From: Arthrobacter koreensis | GTDB taxonomy: Bacteria; Actinomycetota; Actinomycetes; Actinomycetales; Micrococcaceae | Direction: 5' to 3' | DNA: 64,000 nt | Assembly (NCBI RefSeq): GCF_009193255.1 | Contig: NZ_WACG01000003.1 | Span: 1-64,000 of the forward strand | Shown here: piece after piece, positions 1 to 7,805 of the stretch | Position numbering within the stretch: position 1 is the first letter of the stretch | How the letters are laid out: each line of letters opens with the position of its first letter | The notes under the pieces: generated by a model | The model's database searches: none | Seen by the model: the letters and a program-made list of their open reading frames with translations, nothing else | What the model was told of the DNA's origin: nothing | Position numbers and translations under genes: made by a program

Positions 1-131
<131 letters not shown>

Positions 132-176
132 GGCGTGTCCGGAGGGTATCGGGGCGGAGCGGGATCAGGGAACGGC

Positions 177-224
177 GTGGATCAAGGTACAGCGTGGATC
201 AAGGTACAGCGTGGATCAAGGTAC
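177..224. repeat. 17-bp direct repeat, nearly three copies
   Basis: The unit GTGGATCAAGGTACAGC occurs at 177-193 and 194-210, with a 14-base partial copy at 211-224. Read on the minus strand, the last copy supplies the final codons and TGA stop of the gene at 216-1262. The other copies lie just beyond it, so the array looks like a local duplication of the gene's 3' end. Confidence 0.85.
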
Positions 225-1262
225 TTCTGCCGCCTGGACCTGCCAGCCGGTGTGGTCCGGGGTGGCCGTCCAGTTCACCGGGTCGCCGGCCGGGACCAGG
301 ACGTCCTTGAGCCACCAGGTCTCGGCGGGAGCCCAGCCGGCCAGCATGGTCTTCATGCCGGCGGCATCCAGTACGCTGCCGGCTGTGCGGAGGTAACCCG
401 CGACGCTGAGATGGACGCCGTCGTAGTCCCGGGCAACCGCCTGCCAGTCCGGGATCGCCCAGAACCAGGTGTCGGCCTCCGCGTTCCCTGAGCTGACCGC
501 CCAGCTGCGTCCGCGCGAACGCGTCACCTCCAGCGGATAGGCCGAGACCAGGTCCTGCCAGCTGCGCGCCTCCCGGATTTCGTAGATCCGGGCGTTTTCC
601 GCCGCCCGGAGCGGATAGGTCCGCGCCATGTTCCACGGCAGCGGATCTTCCACCATCCGCAGCCCCGCCGGGCCGTTTCCGGGAATCGCCGGGGTGGTGA
701 CCGGAACGTCTGACAGCGCCGGAACGGACCACCAGCGGCCGGTCCAGGTGGCGACCAGAGGTGTGTTGCCTTCCTCGGCTGAAATCGACTCGCGCCAGCG
801 CTGCAGTCCGGCGGCACTGCCGGCCAGGGTTGGCGGGTCCGTCCCGGGAACCGTGGTGCTGGCGATCCACTGGACGTAATACTGGGTCAGCGCGCCGGGG
901 GCCAGCCACCACTGCGGCCGGGCACGAACGACGGCGACGGCTACCGGGATGAGCAGGTCCCTCACATCGGGGTCGGCCAGCACACGCGCAGTTTCCGACG
1001 GCGGCTGCCAGTAGGACGCGCCCTTTACGACGCGGTCCAGGCTCTGGAGGACTTGTGCAACAGTGATTTCGGGGCGGCTGGGAAGGGCCCTGAGCACCTG
1101 GAGCACCCGCTTGGATTCCTGCCCCAGGCCGCGGGGCAGCTGGTCGCTGCTTCCGCAGGAGAACGCTGGATATTGGGGGGCGAGTGACCGGGCAAGGTCC
1201 AGGCAGAGTTCCCGGCCGCGGGGTCCAGACAGCAGCAGCTGGGCGGCAGGAAGTTCTTCCAT
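216..1262 (-). CDS. Hypothetical protein, 348 aa
   Basis: I do not recognise a family. The protein has no signal peptide and no convincing membrane segment. It is rich in Trp, with clusters such as WKD- and RWW-type motifs in the second half. The amino-acid composition is protein-like in this frame, whereas a parallel frame of similar length over the same DNA is Pro/Arg-rich and is a shadow. The ATG at 1262 is used; a second ATG four bases upstream opens only the shadow frame. The stop codon lies inside the 17-bp repeat array, so the C-terminal residues may differ between strains. No neighbour suggests a function. Confidence 0.7.
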   Translation of the reverse strand: MEELPAAQLLLSGPRGRELCLDLARSLAPQYPAFSCGSSDQLPRGLGQESKRVLQVLRALPSRPEITVAQVLQSLDRVVKGASYWQPPSETARVLADPDVRDLLIPVAVAVVRARPQWWLAPGALTQYYVQWIASTTVPGTDPPTLAGSAAGLQRWRESISAEEGNTPLVATWTGRWWSVPALSDVPVTTPAIPGNGPAGLRMVEDPLPWNMARTYPLRAAENARIYEIREARSWQDLVSAYPLEVTRSRGRSWAVSSGNAEADTWFWAIPDWQAVARDYDGVHLSVAGYLRTAGSVLDAAGMKTMLAGWAPAETWWLKDVLVPAGDPVNWTATPDHTGWQVQAAEVP

Positions 1263-1317
1263 ACATCCACGCTAGCAGTGGCTCCGGCTGCCCGGTGAGC
1301 GGTGCTCCTGGATTGGC

Positions 1318-1971
1318 TCAGCGCTTCCCCAAACGGGTTGCCGAACGGAGCACGGCCCGGTCCCGGATGGCCAGCATGGACCGCCGGACGGATGCCCAGT
1401 AGACGGCGTCGAGAGGAAGCGAGGTCAGGGCACCGGGACGCCGGAAGCCGTACTGGAAACGGGCACGCACCACCAGCAGGGTCTGCCCAGGCCGCAGAGG
1501 TTTCAACAGCCAGAGCCAGGTGGACCGGCCGTCCCCGTTCGCCCACAGCATCCAGTCCCGGGGCTGGACTTCCTTGATCCGCAGGCGGTGCCCGGTTCCG
1601 GTGCTCAGCAGGTCTCCGATGTCCAGGTCCCGCAGCTGCGGGACGGCCCGGTCAGCCTCCCGCTGGTCCGGCAGGCCCACCCGGTCCAACACGAACCAAC
1701 CGGCCCGGCCGTGCCCTATCCGGTTCAGGAACGGCCAGACGTCCGCCGCGGGTGCCGGAATGAGGATGCTGCGGGTGTACTGCAGCACGGGGCCGGTAAG
1801 GACCGCATCCCCGGGCATCCGCGGGCCGGCCCCCGCTTCGGTGCGCCGGCGCAGCGGCCGGACGAGCCGGAAGTAGACACCCGCGGCCGATCCTGCGGCC
1901 GCTGCGGCCGCCAGGACCCTGCGGTACGGCCGGCCAGCCGGGCCAAGCGCATCGCGCCAACCTGCCGCCAA
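1318..1971 (-). CDS. SRPBCC-family protein, possibly interrupted near its start
   Basis: From about residue 65 (YTRSILIPAPAADVWPFLNR) the protein has the opening strand and helix of an SRPBCC/START-like ligand-binding fold, followed by the usual antiparallel sheet and a C-terminal helix. Residues 15-40 are Ala/Arg-rich with a short hydrophobic stretch. The open frame begins at a TTG (1971) with no good ribosome-binding site. An ATG at 2010 preceded by AAGGAG at ideal spacing lies upstream in the same frame, but a TAG at 1978-1980 stops it after ten codons. Either the gene restarts at the TTG or a nonsense change has damaged it. The ligand is unknown. Confidence 0.7.
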   Translation of the reverse strand: MAAGWRDALGPAGRPYRRVLAAAAAAGSAAGVYFRLVRPLRRRTEAGAGPRMPGDAVLTGPVLQYTRSILIPAPAADVWPFLNRIGHGRAGWFVLDRVGLPDQREADRAVPQLRDLDIGDLLSTGTGHRLRIKEVQPRDWMLWANGDGRSTWLWLLKPLRPGQTLLVVRARFQYGFRRPGALTSLPLDAVYWASVRRSMLAIRDRAVLRSATRLGKR

Positions 1972-2082
1972 AAGCCGCTAGCCCTGTTCCGGGATGGAGG
2001 GGACGTTCATGGGCACTCCTTCGCCGTTGCCGTGCCCCTGATGATAGTCCCGAGGCACCGGTGTCCGGCACCGGCTGCGCGG

Positions 2083-2874
2083 TTATAGCCCGTCGGGTTT
2101 GGTTACCACCGTGTGGGTCGCGTGGTCATACAGGAAGGTCACGGGCCCTCCCGCGTGCCCCATCTGGTAGTTGGCGCCGTCGAAGTGCGCGCCCTCACCG
2201 TAGTTCTCGTCCCAGCTGCGGTTCAGCGCAGCCTTGAACTCGTAGCTCCCCGCAGGCAGGTCAACGCTGAGTTTCCACAGTTCATCGCTGCGGTCGAAGC
2301 CCAGCTGGACGGCGTCGGATGAGGGATCCCAGTCCTCACCGCCGAGCGCGGAACCGAACGTTCCGGGCACTGCGACGGCGTTCGGCTGGGGGAAGGACGG
2401 TCCGTCGTAGTGCTCGTCGGCGTGCGCACCGTGGACCGACGCTGCCGGTTCGGCGGCGGCGTCGGAGACCACCAGGGCCTCCTCCAGCACGGCTTCGCTG
2501 TGCGCCTCTGCCTTTGTCACTGCCGTGACCGAGTGCTCGCTGCCGCTGAGAGCAGCGTGCAGGTGTTCAACATCGGGGAAGTCGGAGAGCGCGGAGCGGC
2601 CCTCGGAGGTGATGCTCCACCCGGCGCGGCCTTCCTTCAGGATCCAGCCCGCCTTGACCAGTTTGGTGCTGGCCGTAACCAGCGCCCGTTCGCCGCGGGC
2701 GACGCCGCTGGCCAGCAGCTCCGCTTCAGTGCCTTCTAGCGGAACCTGTTCCAGTGCCTGGCGCAGCACGTCCGCCCGTGATGTCTTCTTCTCCGCTGAC
2801 GGGTCCTGGCGCGCCAGGACTTCCAGGACGGCCTTGAGCCGCAGGGCAGTGTTCTCGACGCTCTTCTTAGGCAA
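2083..2874 (-). CDS. Winged-helix (Mrr-N-like) protein with C-terminal X25/pullulanase-type domain
   Basis: The TTG start at 2874 has AAAAGGA about eight bases upstream. Residues 1 to about 95 resemble the winged-helix domain found at the N-terminus of Mrr-type restriction proteins: helices, then a wing around KAGWILKEGRAGWSITSEGR. A variable Ala/Glu linker follows. Residues from about 165 to 255 (GTFGSALGGEDWDPSSDAVQ, then a strand-rich part with SYEFKAALNRSWDENYG) match the X25 module of bacterial pullulanases, a starch/glycogen-associated immunoglobulin-like domain. No catalytic glycosidase domain is present, so it is better seen as a DNA- or glycan-binding regulator than an enzyme. The role is unknown. 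Confidence 0.75.
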   Translation of the reverse strand: MPKKSVENTALRLKAVLEVLARQDPSAEKKTSRADVLRQALEQVPLEGTEAELLASGVARGERALVTASTKLVKAGWILKEGRAGWSITSEGRSALSDFPDVEHLHAALSGSEHSVTAVTKAEAHSEAVLEEALVVSDAAAEPAASVHGAHADEHYDGPSFPQPNAVAVPGTFGSALGGEDWDPSSDAVQLGFDRSDELWKLSVDLPAGSYEFKAALNRSWDENYGEGAHFDGANYQMGHAGGPVTFLYDHATHTVVTKPDGL

Positions 2875-2915
2875 CGTGCGGGTCCTTTTCTTGGGGTGGC
2901 TTCCGCTGCCCGAGC

Positions 2916-3686
2916 CTAACGGGCCGGGGCAGCGGTTGGAAAGACGGTGGTCCCGGGCGCGGTGATCCGCTCCAGGTGCCGGGGATCTGCGGTGCGGAGC
3001 GCGGCGTACCTGCCGTAGGCGGCAAGAAGGGACGCCTCGGCCCCGGCGACGGTGAGCCCGGGACGCAGGTCCTCGGCGGCCCCTGCCGTGGATGGATCCC
3101 AGTCCAGGCCCAGGGCGTCATACACGGCGGTAAGGACTCCGCGCAGCGGTGCGGAGTCCTCGATGACAACCACCGAGGAAAAGAGCCAGGCACCGGAGAC
3201 TACGCGCTGCGCGGTACCCACGAGTTTGACCCGGGCTTCGGTTCCCCCGTGGACGCTGTACTCGCCCGGGCAGTACTCGCCGGGGATCTCGCCGACGCCT
3301 GCTGGTACGCCGGCGTGCTGCAGGGCTCCGGCGAGCAGCTGCGCGAAGTCAGCAAAGCGCGCCAGCGAGTGCCTGACGGCGTCGGCTTCGGGTTCTATGT
3401 GGTCAAGGACCAGACAGCCCTCGTGGTAGGCGGCCGCCCGCCCGCCGGCCTTGCGGACCAGGGGCTCGAAGCCCAGGTCCCGGCAGGCCGCGGCGGCGTC
3501 GGGAAATCCGGGCAGGCGGGCATCGCGCTGCCCGAAGGCCACGGTGGGACGCGGCTGGTAGATCCGCAGCGACGGACCCAGCTCGCCGCCGCGGGCGGCT
3601 GAGAGCAGGTCGAGGGCGTGCTGCAGGTCTCCGGCGGCGCCGAAGGATTTTTCCTGCCGGTAGACGTCCAGCACGCGTGCTCCCAC
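2916..3686 (-). CDS. Biotin/lipoate A/B protein ligase-family protein
   Basis: The protein is 256 aa. It has the family's RKAGGRAAAYHEGCLVLDH substrate-loop region (about residues 78-96) and the conserved lysine in RVKLVGTAQRVV (about 152-163), as in lipoate-protein ligase A-type enzymes. These attach lipoate or octanoate to E2 or GcvH domains, or transfer it between carriers. The GTG start at 3686 lies one base after the stop codon of the upstream thioesterase gene, so the two are probably translationally coupled. The exact acyl substrate and acceptor cannot be read from sequence. Confidence 0.8.
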   Translation of the reverse strand: MGARVLDVYRQEKSFGAAGDLQHALDLLSAARGGELGPSLRIYQPRPTVAFGQRDARLPGFPDAAAACRDLGFEPLVRKAGGRAAAYHEGCLVLDHIEPEADAVRHSLARFADFAQLLAGALQHAGVPAGVGEIPGEYCPGEYSVHGGTEARVKLVGTAQRVVSGAWLFSSVVVIEDSAPLRGVLTAVYDALGLDWDPSTAGAAEDLRPGLTVAGAEASLLAAYGRYAALRTADPRHLERITAPGTTVFPTAAPAR

Positions 3687-3689
3687 CGG

Positions 3690-4475
3690 TCAGTTCCGTC
3701 CCAGCGGACGGACCGTGAGGATCTGTTCGCTGCGTCCGAAGGGCCCGGACTCGTCGTGCAGTACCGAGGACGTCAGGCCGATTCCGTCCGTACCGAAACT
3801 GACCCGTGTATCCAGCCCGAGCCATTGTCCCGCAGGCCGGCGGTAGAGATGGATCTGCAGGTCCACGTTGGGGAACATCCAGCTGTCGCCTCCCGGCGGG
3901 ACGCGCGCGGCAATGCCGTTGGCGGCGTCGACCAGGCCGAGGAGCCGCACTGTGGAAGGCGTCTGCACGCCGTCGAGCATTTCTAACGGCGAGCGCACCC
4001 ACACCTGGCCGCGTCCGGGCCGCAGTCCCGGAACCGCCCGGAACTCGAGGCCGTTGATGAAGTCCCCCGGCCAGGCGGTCATGCCTTCGAATCCTTCAGC
4101 CTGCCCGGGGCCGGGCATTGGCTCGTCTTCCACAGCAGCAACCTCGGTGGTGTCTCCAAGCGCGAGGCGCCAGGCCGTGGCACGCACGGCTGTCCGTCCG
4201 CCGGCCGTCAGCTCGGCCTCCAGCAGTTCGATGGTGCGTCCGGGACGGATGACCTTGGTGGTGACATCAAAGACGCCCTGCGGGATGACGCCGAGGATTT
4301 CGAAGCTGACCCGTGCCAGCCGCATCCCGGGACGGGGATCGGCCTCTTCCAGGCAGTGCACCAGCAGCCCGGCTACCGGCGCCATATGCTGCTCGTCCTC
4401 GTTCCAGGCACCCTGCGTGTGATGGGTTGATTCGAAAGTCCCCTCACCCAGTGAGCGGTAGTACGATTCGGCCAC
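3690..4475 (-). CDS. Thioesterase-family (TesB-like double hotdog) protein
   Basis: This 261-aa protein has the layout of acyl-CoA thioesterase-like double hotdog proteins. The first hotdog half covers about residues 15-115 (HMAPVAGLLVHCLEE, then RPGRTIELLEAEL). The second covers about 130-255 and ends in RVSFGTDGIGLTSSVLHDESG, typical of the family. It probably hydrolyses an acyl-CoA in the cytosol. The GTG start at 4475 has GGAGG at good spacing. It precedes the lipoate-ligase-like gene with no gap, suggesting linked acyl-group chemistry; that link is inference. Confidence 0.8.
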   Translation of the reverse strand: MAESYYRSLGEGTFESTHHTQGAWNEDEQHMAPVAGLLVHCLEEADPRPGMRLARVSFEILGVIPQGVFDVTTKVIRPGRTIELLEAELTAGGRTAVRATAWRLALGDTTEVAAVEDEPMPGPGQAEGFEGMTAWPGDFINGLEFRAVPGLRPGRGQVWVRSPLEMLDGVQTPSTVRLLGLVDAANGIAARVPPGGDSWMFPNVDLQIHLYRRPAGQWLGLDTRVSFGTDGIGLTSSVLHDESGPFGRSEQILTVRPLGRN

Positions 4476-4663
4476 TTATCCTCCCGGCGCGTCCTGGAAT
4501 GTGCGTACTCAGGCTATCCTGCCCGCGGCCCCGCCACGGTGCCGGCCCCTTCCCCGTGTCTCCGCGGCGGTGTTGAATGGCCCGTGGAGCAAACCTTGCA
4601 TGAGCGGGCGACTCCAGCCTGACCCTTGCACCCCTGACCCTTCCACCGAGGAACCGAGGAACC

Positions 4664-5632
4664 ATGAAGTACACGCATCTGGGCCGCGCCGGCCTGCAGG
4701 TCTCCCGCCTCTGCCTGGGCACCATGAACTTCGGCCCCAAGACTCCGGAGGACCAGGCGCACGGCATCATGGATTCGGCGCGTGAGTCCGGAATCAACTT
4801 CTTTGACACGGCGAACGTGTACGGCTGGGAGAACAAAGGGCTGACCGAGGAGATCATCGGGCGCTGGTTCGCCAAGGGCGGCGGACGGCGTGAGTCGACT
4901 GTTCTTGCCACGAAGCTTTACGGGTCCATGGGGCCGGGGCCCAACCAGACCTTCCTCTCGGCGCTGAACATCCGGCAGGCGCTGGATGCCAGCCTGAAGC
5001 GGCTGCAGACGGACTACATCGACCTGTACCAGTTCCACCACATTGACAGGAATACCCCGTGGGACGAGATCTGGCAGGCCATGGAAACCGCGGTTGCCCA
5101 GGGCAAGATCATCTACAACGGGTCCAGCAACTTTGCCGGCTGGAATATCGCCCAGGCCCAGGAAAGCGCCCGGCGGCGCAATTTCGCCGGCCTGATCTCG
5201 GAACAGAGCATCTACAACCTGGTCAACCGGTCCGTGGAGCTGGAAGTAATTCCTGCGGCGCAGGAGTACGGGCTGGGCCTCATCCCCTGGTCTCCGCTGC
5301 AGGGCGGTCTGCTGGGCGGCATCCTGAAGTCCCAGGAGGACGGTGGCCGGCGTGCGGAGGGACGGGTCCAGGAGCTGCTGGCAAAGCACCGGGAACAGAT
5401 CCAGGCGTATGAGGACCTCGCGGCTGAGCTGGAGATTGAGCCCGGGATCCTCGCCCTGGCCTGGCTGCTGCACCAGCCCGCGGTCAGCGCCCCGATCGTT
5501 GGTCCGCGCGTCATGGGCCAGCTCGACGACGCCCTGGCCGCCCTGGAGGTGGAACTGGAGGACGCCGCGCTGCGGAAACTGGACGAGATCTTCCCCGGCC
5601 ATCAGCCGGCTCCGGAGGACTACGCCTGGTAG
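4664..5632 (+). CDS. Aldo/keto reductase
   Basis: This is a 322-aa NADPH-dependent oxidoreductase with a TIM-barrel fold. The catalytic tetrad is visible as D48, Y53, K84 and H125/H126 (DTANVYG, ATKLYG, YQFHH). The long insertion after K84 and the NKGLTEEIIG motif fit the AKR11/YdhF-YghZ-like soluble reductases. The substrate, a small carbonyl compound, cannot be assigned. It starts at ATG 4664 with GAGGAACC upstream. The gene stands alone and converges on the SRAP gene with about 15 bases between the stops. Confidence 0.88.
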   Translation: MKYTHLGRAGLQVSRLCLGTMNFGPKTPEDQAHGIMDSARESGINFFDTANVYGWENKGLTEEIIGRWFAKGGGRRESTVLATKLYGSMGPGPNQTFLSALNIRQALDASLKRLQTDYIDLYQFHHIDRNTPWDEIWQAMETAVAQGKIIYNGSSNFAGWNIAQAQESARRRNFAGLISEQSIYNLVNRSVELEVIPAAQEYGLGLIPWSPLQGGLLGGILKSQEDGGRRAEGRVQELLAKHREQIQAYEDLAAELEIEPGILALAWLLHQPAVSAPIVGPRVMGQLDDALAALEVELEDAALRKLDEIFPGHQPAPEDYAW

Positions 5633-5647
5633 ATCCTTCCGCCGGAC

Positions 5648-6361
5648 CTAGTCCGCTGCCGGTTCCGCGGGACGGATCAGCTGCGGACCGTTGTTCCTCA
5701 CCGAGTTGACTTCGCTGGACACTACGCGCGGGGTGAGGACCGGTTCGGGCATCGCATCCAGCAGGGTCGCGATTGCCTCGGCGTCCGTCAGCTGAGGGTC
5801 CAGCCATTTGGAGTAGAGGTCCCTGGGCACCACCAGCGGAGTCCGGTCGTGGATGTGCCCGAGTTCGTCGGCCGCCTCGGTGGTAATGATGGTGACGCTG
5901 AGCAGCCACTTGTGCTCGTCGTCGTCGGGCAGGTTGGGGTCGGGCCAGAATTCGTAGAGTCCGGCGAAGGCAATCGGATCAGGAACCGTGGGGGAAAGGT
6001 AGGTCGGGATCTTTCCGTCCTCGGTCTTTTCCCACTCGTAGTAGCCGTCTGCGGGCACCAGCGCCCGTCTCTTCACCGCCGCCTTGCGGAACGCGGGCTT
6101 CTCCAGGATGGTCTCCCGGCGGGCGTTGATCATCCTGGATCCCACCTTGGGGTCCTTTGCCCACACCGGCACCAGGCCCCATTTGGCTGTGGCCAGGCGG
6201 CGCTGCGTGCCGTCCGGGCCGCGGCGTTCCGTGATGATGCGCACATCATCCGTCGGGGCTATGTTCCAGGACGGTCCCACGTCCTCCCCCACCACCTGGT
6301 CCGCCGCGAAAGCCGAAACCAGGTCCGACGTGGCCCGGGCCATCACATATCGTCCGCACAT
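5648..6361 (-). CDS. SRAP-domain protein (YedK/HMCES family)
   Basis: Members of this family form a covalent thiazolidine crosslink with abasic sites in single-stranded DNA and protect them during replication. The catalytic Cys must be residue 2 after Met removal, so I place the start at ATG 6361 (MCGRYVMA), not three codons upstream. Also visible are the SWNIAPT segment (N33), the MINARRET segment (N79), E109 in DGYYEWE and H171 in GHIHDRTPLVV. The length of 237 aa is normal. A SOS box lies 70 bases upstream in the divergent promoter region, consistent with damage induction. Confidence 0.93.
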   Translation of the reverse strand: MCGRYVMARATSDLVSAFAADQVVGEDVGPSWNIAPTDDVRIITERRGPDGTQRRLATAKWGLVPVWAKDPKVGSRMINARRETILEKPAFRKAAVKRRALVPADGYYEWEKTEDGKIPTYLSPTVPDPIAFAGLYEFWPDPNLPDDDEHKWLLSVTIITTEAADELGHIHDRTPLVVPRDLYSKWLDPQLTDAEAIATLLDAMPEPVLTPRVVSSEVNSVRNNGPQLIRPAEPAAD

Positions 6362-6430
6362 GGACAGCATTGTGCCGCACTTCGGCGGCGGAACCCAGTG
6401 CAGTCGTTCCTCGCCTACCGGCTAAAAGAT

Positions 6431-6446
6431 TCGAACGTATGTTCTA
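6431..6446. promoter_or_regulatory. SOS box (LexA operator)
   Basis: TCGAACGTATGTTCTA matches the actinobacterial LexA operator with GAAC-N4-GTTC half-sites. It differs by one base from the box before umuD (8778-8793). It lies between the SRAP gene (minus) and a small gene on the plus strand that starts eight bases after it, so it could control both. Confidence 0.88.
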
Positions 6447-6454
6447 CTTAAACC

Positions 6455-6799
6455 ATGGATCCTCAGGCTGCGGCGCGGCTGGCGGCCAGGTATGCCAGGC
6501 GCGCGGAACCCATCGGGCTGACTCCCGAAGAACTTGATTTTGACCACTTTCCGCCCACCACGGCCATGCCCGCCATCCCGGTGTGGGCGTGGATCCGCTT
6601 TCCGGGCTGCGCAGAGCACGTTGCCGGCGAAACCTGCACCTGGTCAGCGAAAGCGGTCCAGGTGCTGTGGGAAGACGCCGGCGTCAGGCGCTCCACCTGG
6701 GTGTGGGCATCGGCGGTTTCCCGGCGCTCCAGCGGCCGGTCCCGGACCGCGCTTCGCGAGAGGACTCAGGCTTCGGGGAGTAAAAATGGAAGAACCTAG
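6455..6799 (+). CDS. Small uncharacterised protein behind a SOS box
   Basis: I do not recognise a family. The protein is 114 aa. Residues 1-85 have a protein-like composition (LTPEELDFDHFPP, then Trp-rich segments VWAWIRFPGC and WVWASAV, with Cys at about 51 and 61); the last 30 residues are basic and low-complexity. The ATG lies only eight bases after the LexA operator and has no clear ribosome-binding site, so the transcript may be leaderless or nearly so. Frames overlapping the second half reduce certainty about the C-terminus. Its position suggests a damage-inducible protein next to SRAP; the function is unknown. Confidence 0.6.
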   Translation: MDPQAAARLAARYARRAEPIGLTPEELDFDHFPPTTAMPAIPVWAWIRFPGCAEHVAGETCTWSAKAVQVLWEDAGVRRSTWVWASAVSRRSSGRSRTALRERTQASGSKNGRT

Positions 6800-6832
6800 T
6801 TCCGGTTTCCAGCAGTAGAAAGGTCCAGGCAC

Positions 6833-6979
6833 GTGAACGCCCCGTGCACCTGCATCCGCTCTGCCGATCCCGCAACCGGCCGGATCGGCGTCGCCGTCTA
6901 TGACCCGTTTTGCCGCCAGCGGATGCACCGCATCAGCGGCTCCACCCTGCGCGAGCCTAGCTACGGTTCCAAGCATTAG
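6833..6979 (+). CDS. Microprotein, 48 aa, Cys/Arg-rich
   Basis: A short frame starts with GTG at 6833, with GAAAGG about nine bases upstream, and ends at TAG 6977-6979. The product starts with NAPCTCIRSADPATGRIG and has a CxC pair near residues 5-7 and a third Cys near residue 27 (DPFCRQRMHRISG). The composition and ribosome-binding site make it a plausible real gene in the same transcript as the SOS-boxed gene just upstream. There is no known family and no functional assignment. Confidence 0.5.
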   Translation: MNAPCTCIRSADPATGRIGVAVYDPFCRQRMHRISGSTLREPSYGSKH

Positions 6980-7024
6980 CCTCCCGCCGGGTGTGTGAGG
7001 GCCCCCGGCGCACATCGAGCCGTC

Positions 7025-7417
7025 TCAGTCCTGGCTCATGGAGGCGATCTGCAGGAGATTCCCGCAGGTGTCGGAAAAGACCGCGGTGGTCACCGGACCC
7101 ATGTTCGCCGGTGGCTGCGTGAATTCGACGCCGAGAGCCAGCATCCGCTCGTACTCCTTTGCCACGTCATCCACTGCGAAGGAATTGAAGGGAATCCCGT
7201 CACCCGCCAGTGCTTCCTTGAAGGGGGCCACGGCAGGATGCGAGCTGGGCTCCAGCAGCAGTTCGACGCCGCCCTCCTCCCCCGGATTCCCCACAGTCAG
7301 CCAGCGGGCGCCTCCGGCTGGCTGGTCCTGCCGCTTCTCGAATCCGAGAACACGGGTGTAGAAATCCAGTGCCTTTTCCTGGTCATCAACAAAGATGCTT
7401 GCCGTCACAATCCTCAT
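7025..7417 (-). CDS. VOC-family (glyoxalase-fold) protein
   Basis: This 130-aa protein has two beta-alpha-beta-beta-beta halves typical of the vicinal oxygen chelate superfamily, opening with RIVTASIFVDDQEKALDFYT and closing with VTTAVFSDTCGNLLQIASM. Members include glyoxalases, dioxygenases and small-ligand binding proteins, and the sequence does not discriminate among them. The start is ATG 7417, whose first bases overlap the stop of the ArsR gene (ATGA). The two are therefore an operon, and the VOC protein is the likely effector gene of the regulator. Confidence 0.85.
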   Translation of the reverse strand: MRIVTASIFVDDQEKALDFYTRVLGFEKRQDQPAGGARWLTVGNPGEEGGVELLLEPSSHPAVAPFKEALAGDGIPFNSFAVDDVAKEYERMLALGVEFTQPPANMGPVTTAVFSDTCGNLLQIASMSQD

Positions 7418-7743
7418 GGCTCCGGTCCTTCCGCTTCGTTTCGTTCGGGTTGCCGCGGCGGCAGCGGGAGTGCCAGGGTGCCAATCCATCCGGCAACTCC
7501 CAGGGTCAGCGGCTCAGGGCAGAGGTGGTGCCGCCGGTAGCGGCCGTCTGCTTCCACCCTGACCAGTCCGGCTGATTCGAGGACCGCCAGATGCTTTGAG
7601 ACTCCCTGCCGCGTAATACCTATTGCGTGATTGCTAATCAGCCGGACGCACAGTTCATACAGCGTCTGTCCCGCCTGGGATGCGAGTTCCTCCAGCAGGA
7701 TCCGGCGGACCGGATCAGCCAACGCCCGGAAGACAGCATCCAT
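7414..7743 (-). CDS. ArsR-family transcriptional regulator
   Basis: The protein is 109 aa with a winged helix-turn-helix of the ArsR type: FRALADPVRRILLEELA, a recognition helix in RQGVSKHLAVLESAGLV and the wing in EADGRYRRHHLCPEPL. There is no metal-binding ELCVCDL motif (ELCVRL is present instead), so it resembles the metal-independent subgroup that pairs with VOC or SRPBCC genes. It starts at ATG 7743. An inverted repeat 14-29 bases upstream is a candidate self-operator. It is co-translated with the downstream VOC gene. Confidence 0.88.
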   Translation of the reverse strand: MDAVFRALADPVRRILLEELASQAGQTLYELCVRLISNHAIGITRQGVSKHLAVLESAGLVRVEADGRYRRHHLCPEPLTLGVAGWIGTLALPLPPRQPERNEAEGPEP

Positions 7744-7756
7744 GCAGACACCATAG

Positions 7757-7772
7757 GCAACCGGCAGGTTGC
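7757..7772. promoter_or_regulatory. Candidate ArsR operator (inverted repeat)
   Basis: GCAACC-N4-GGTTGC is a perfect dyad just upstream of the ArsR start codon at 7743, flanked by CCAT and ATGG. The position suits an autoregulatory operator. Binding is inferred from position only. Confidence 0.5.
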
Positions 7773-7805
7773 ATGGAAGGGGTTGGCGGAAAACTCAGCG
7801 GGCGG

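Noticed and set aside
199-1266. A 355-codon open frame almost fully overlapping the gene at 216-1262
   Set aside because: It is Pro/Arg/Gly-rich, typical of a shadow frame in high-GC DNA; the other frame has a normal protein composition.
2083-2874. Mrr-type restriction endonuclease
   Set aside because: Only the N-terminal winged helix resembles Mrr; the PD-(D/E)XK catalytic region is absent and an X25-like domain takes its place.
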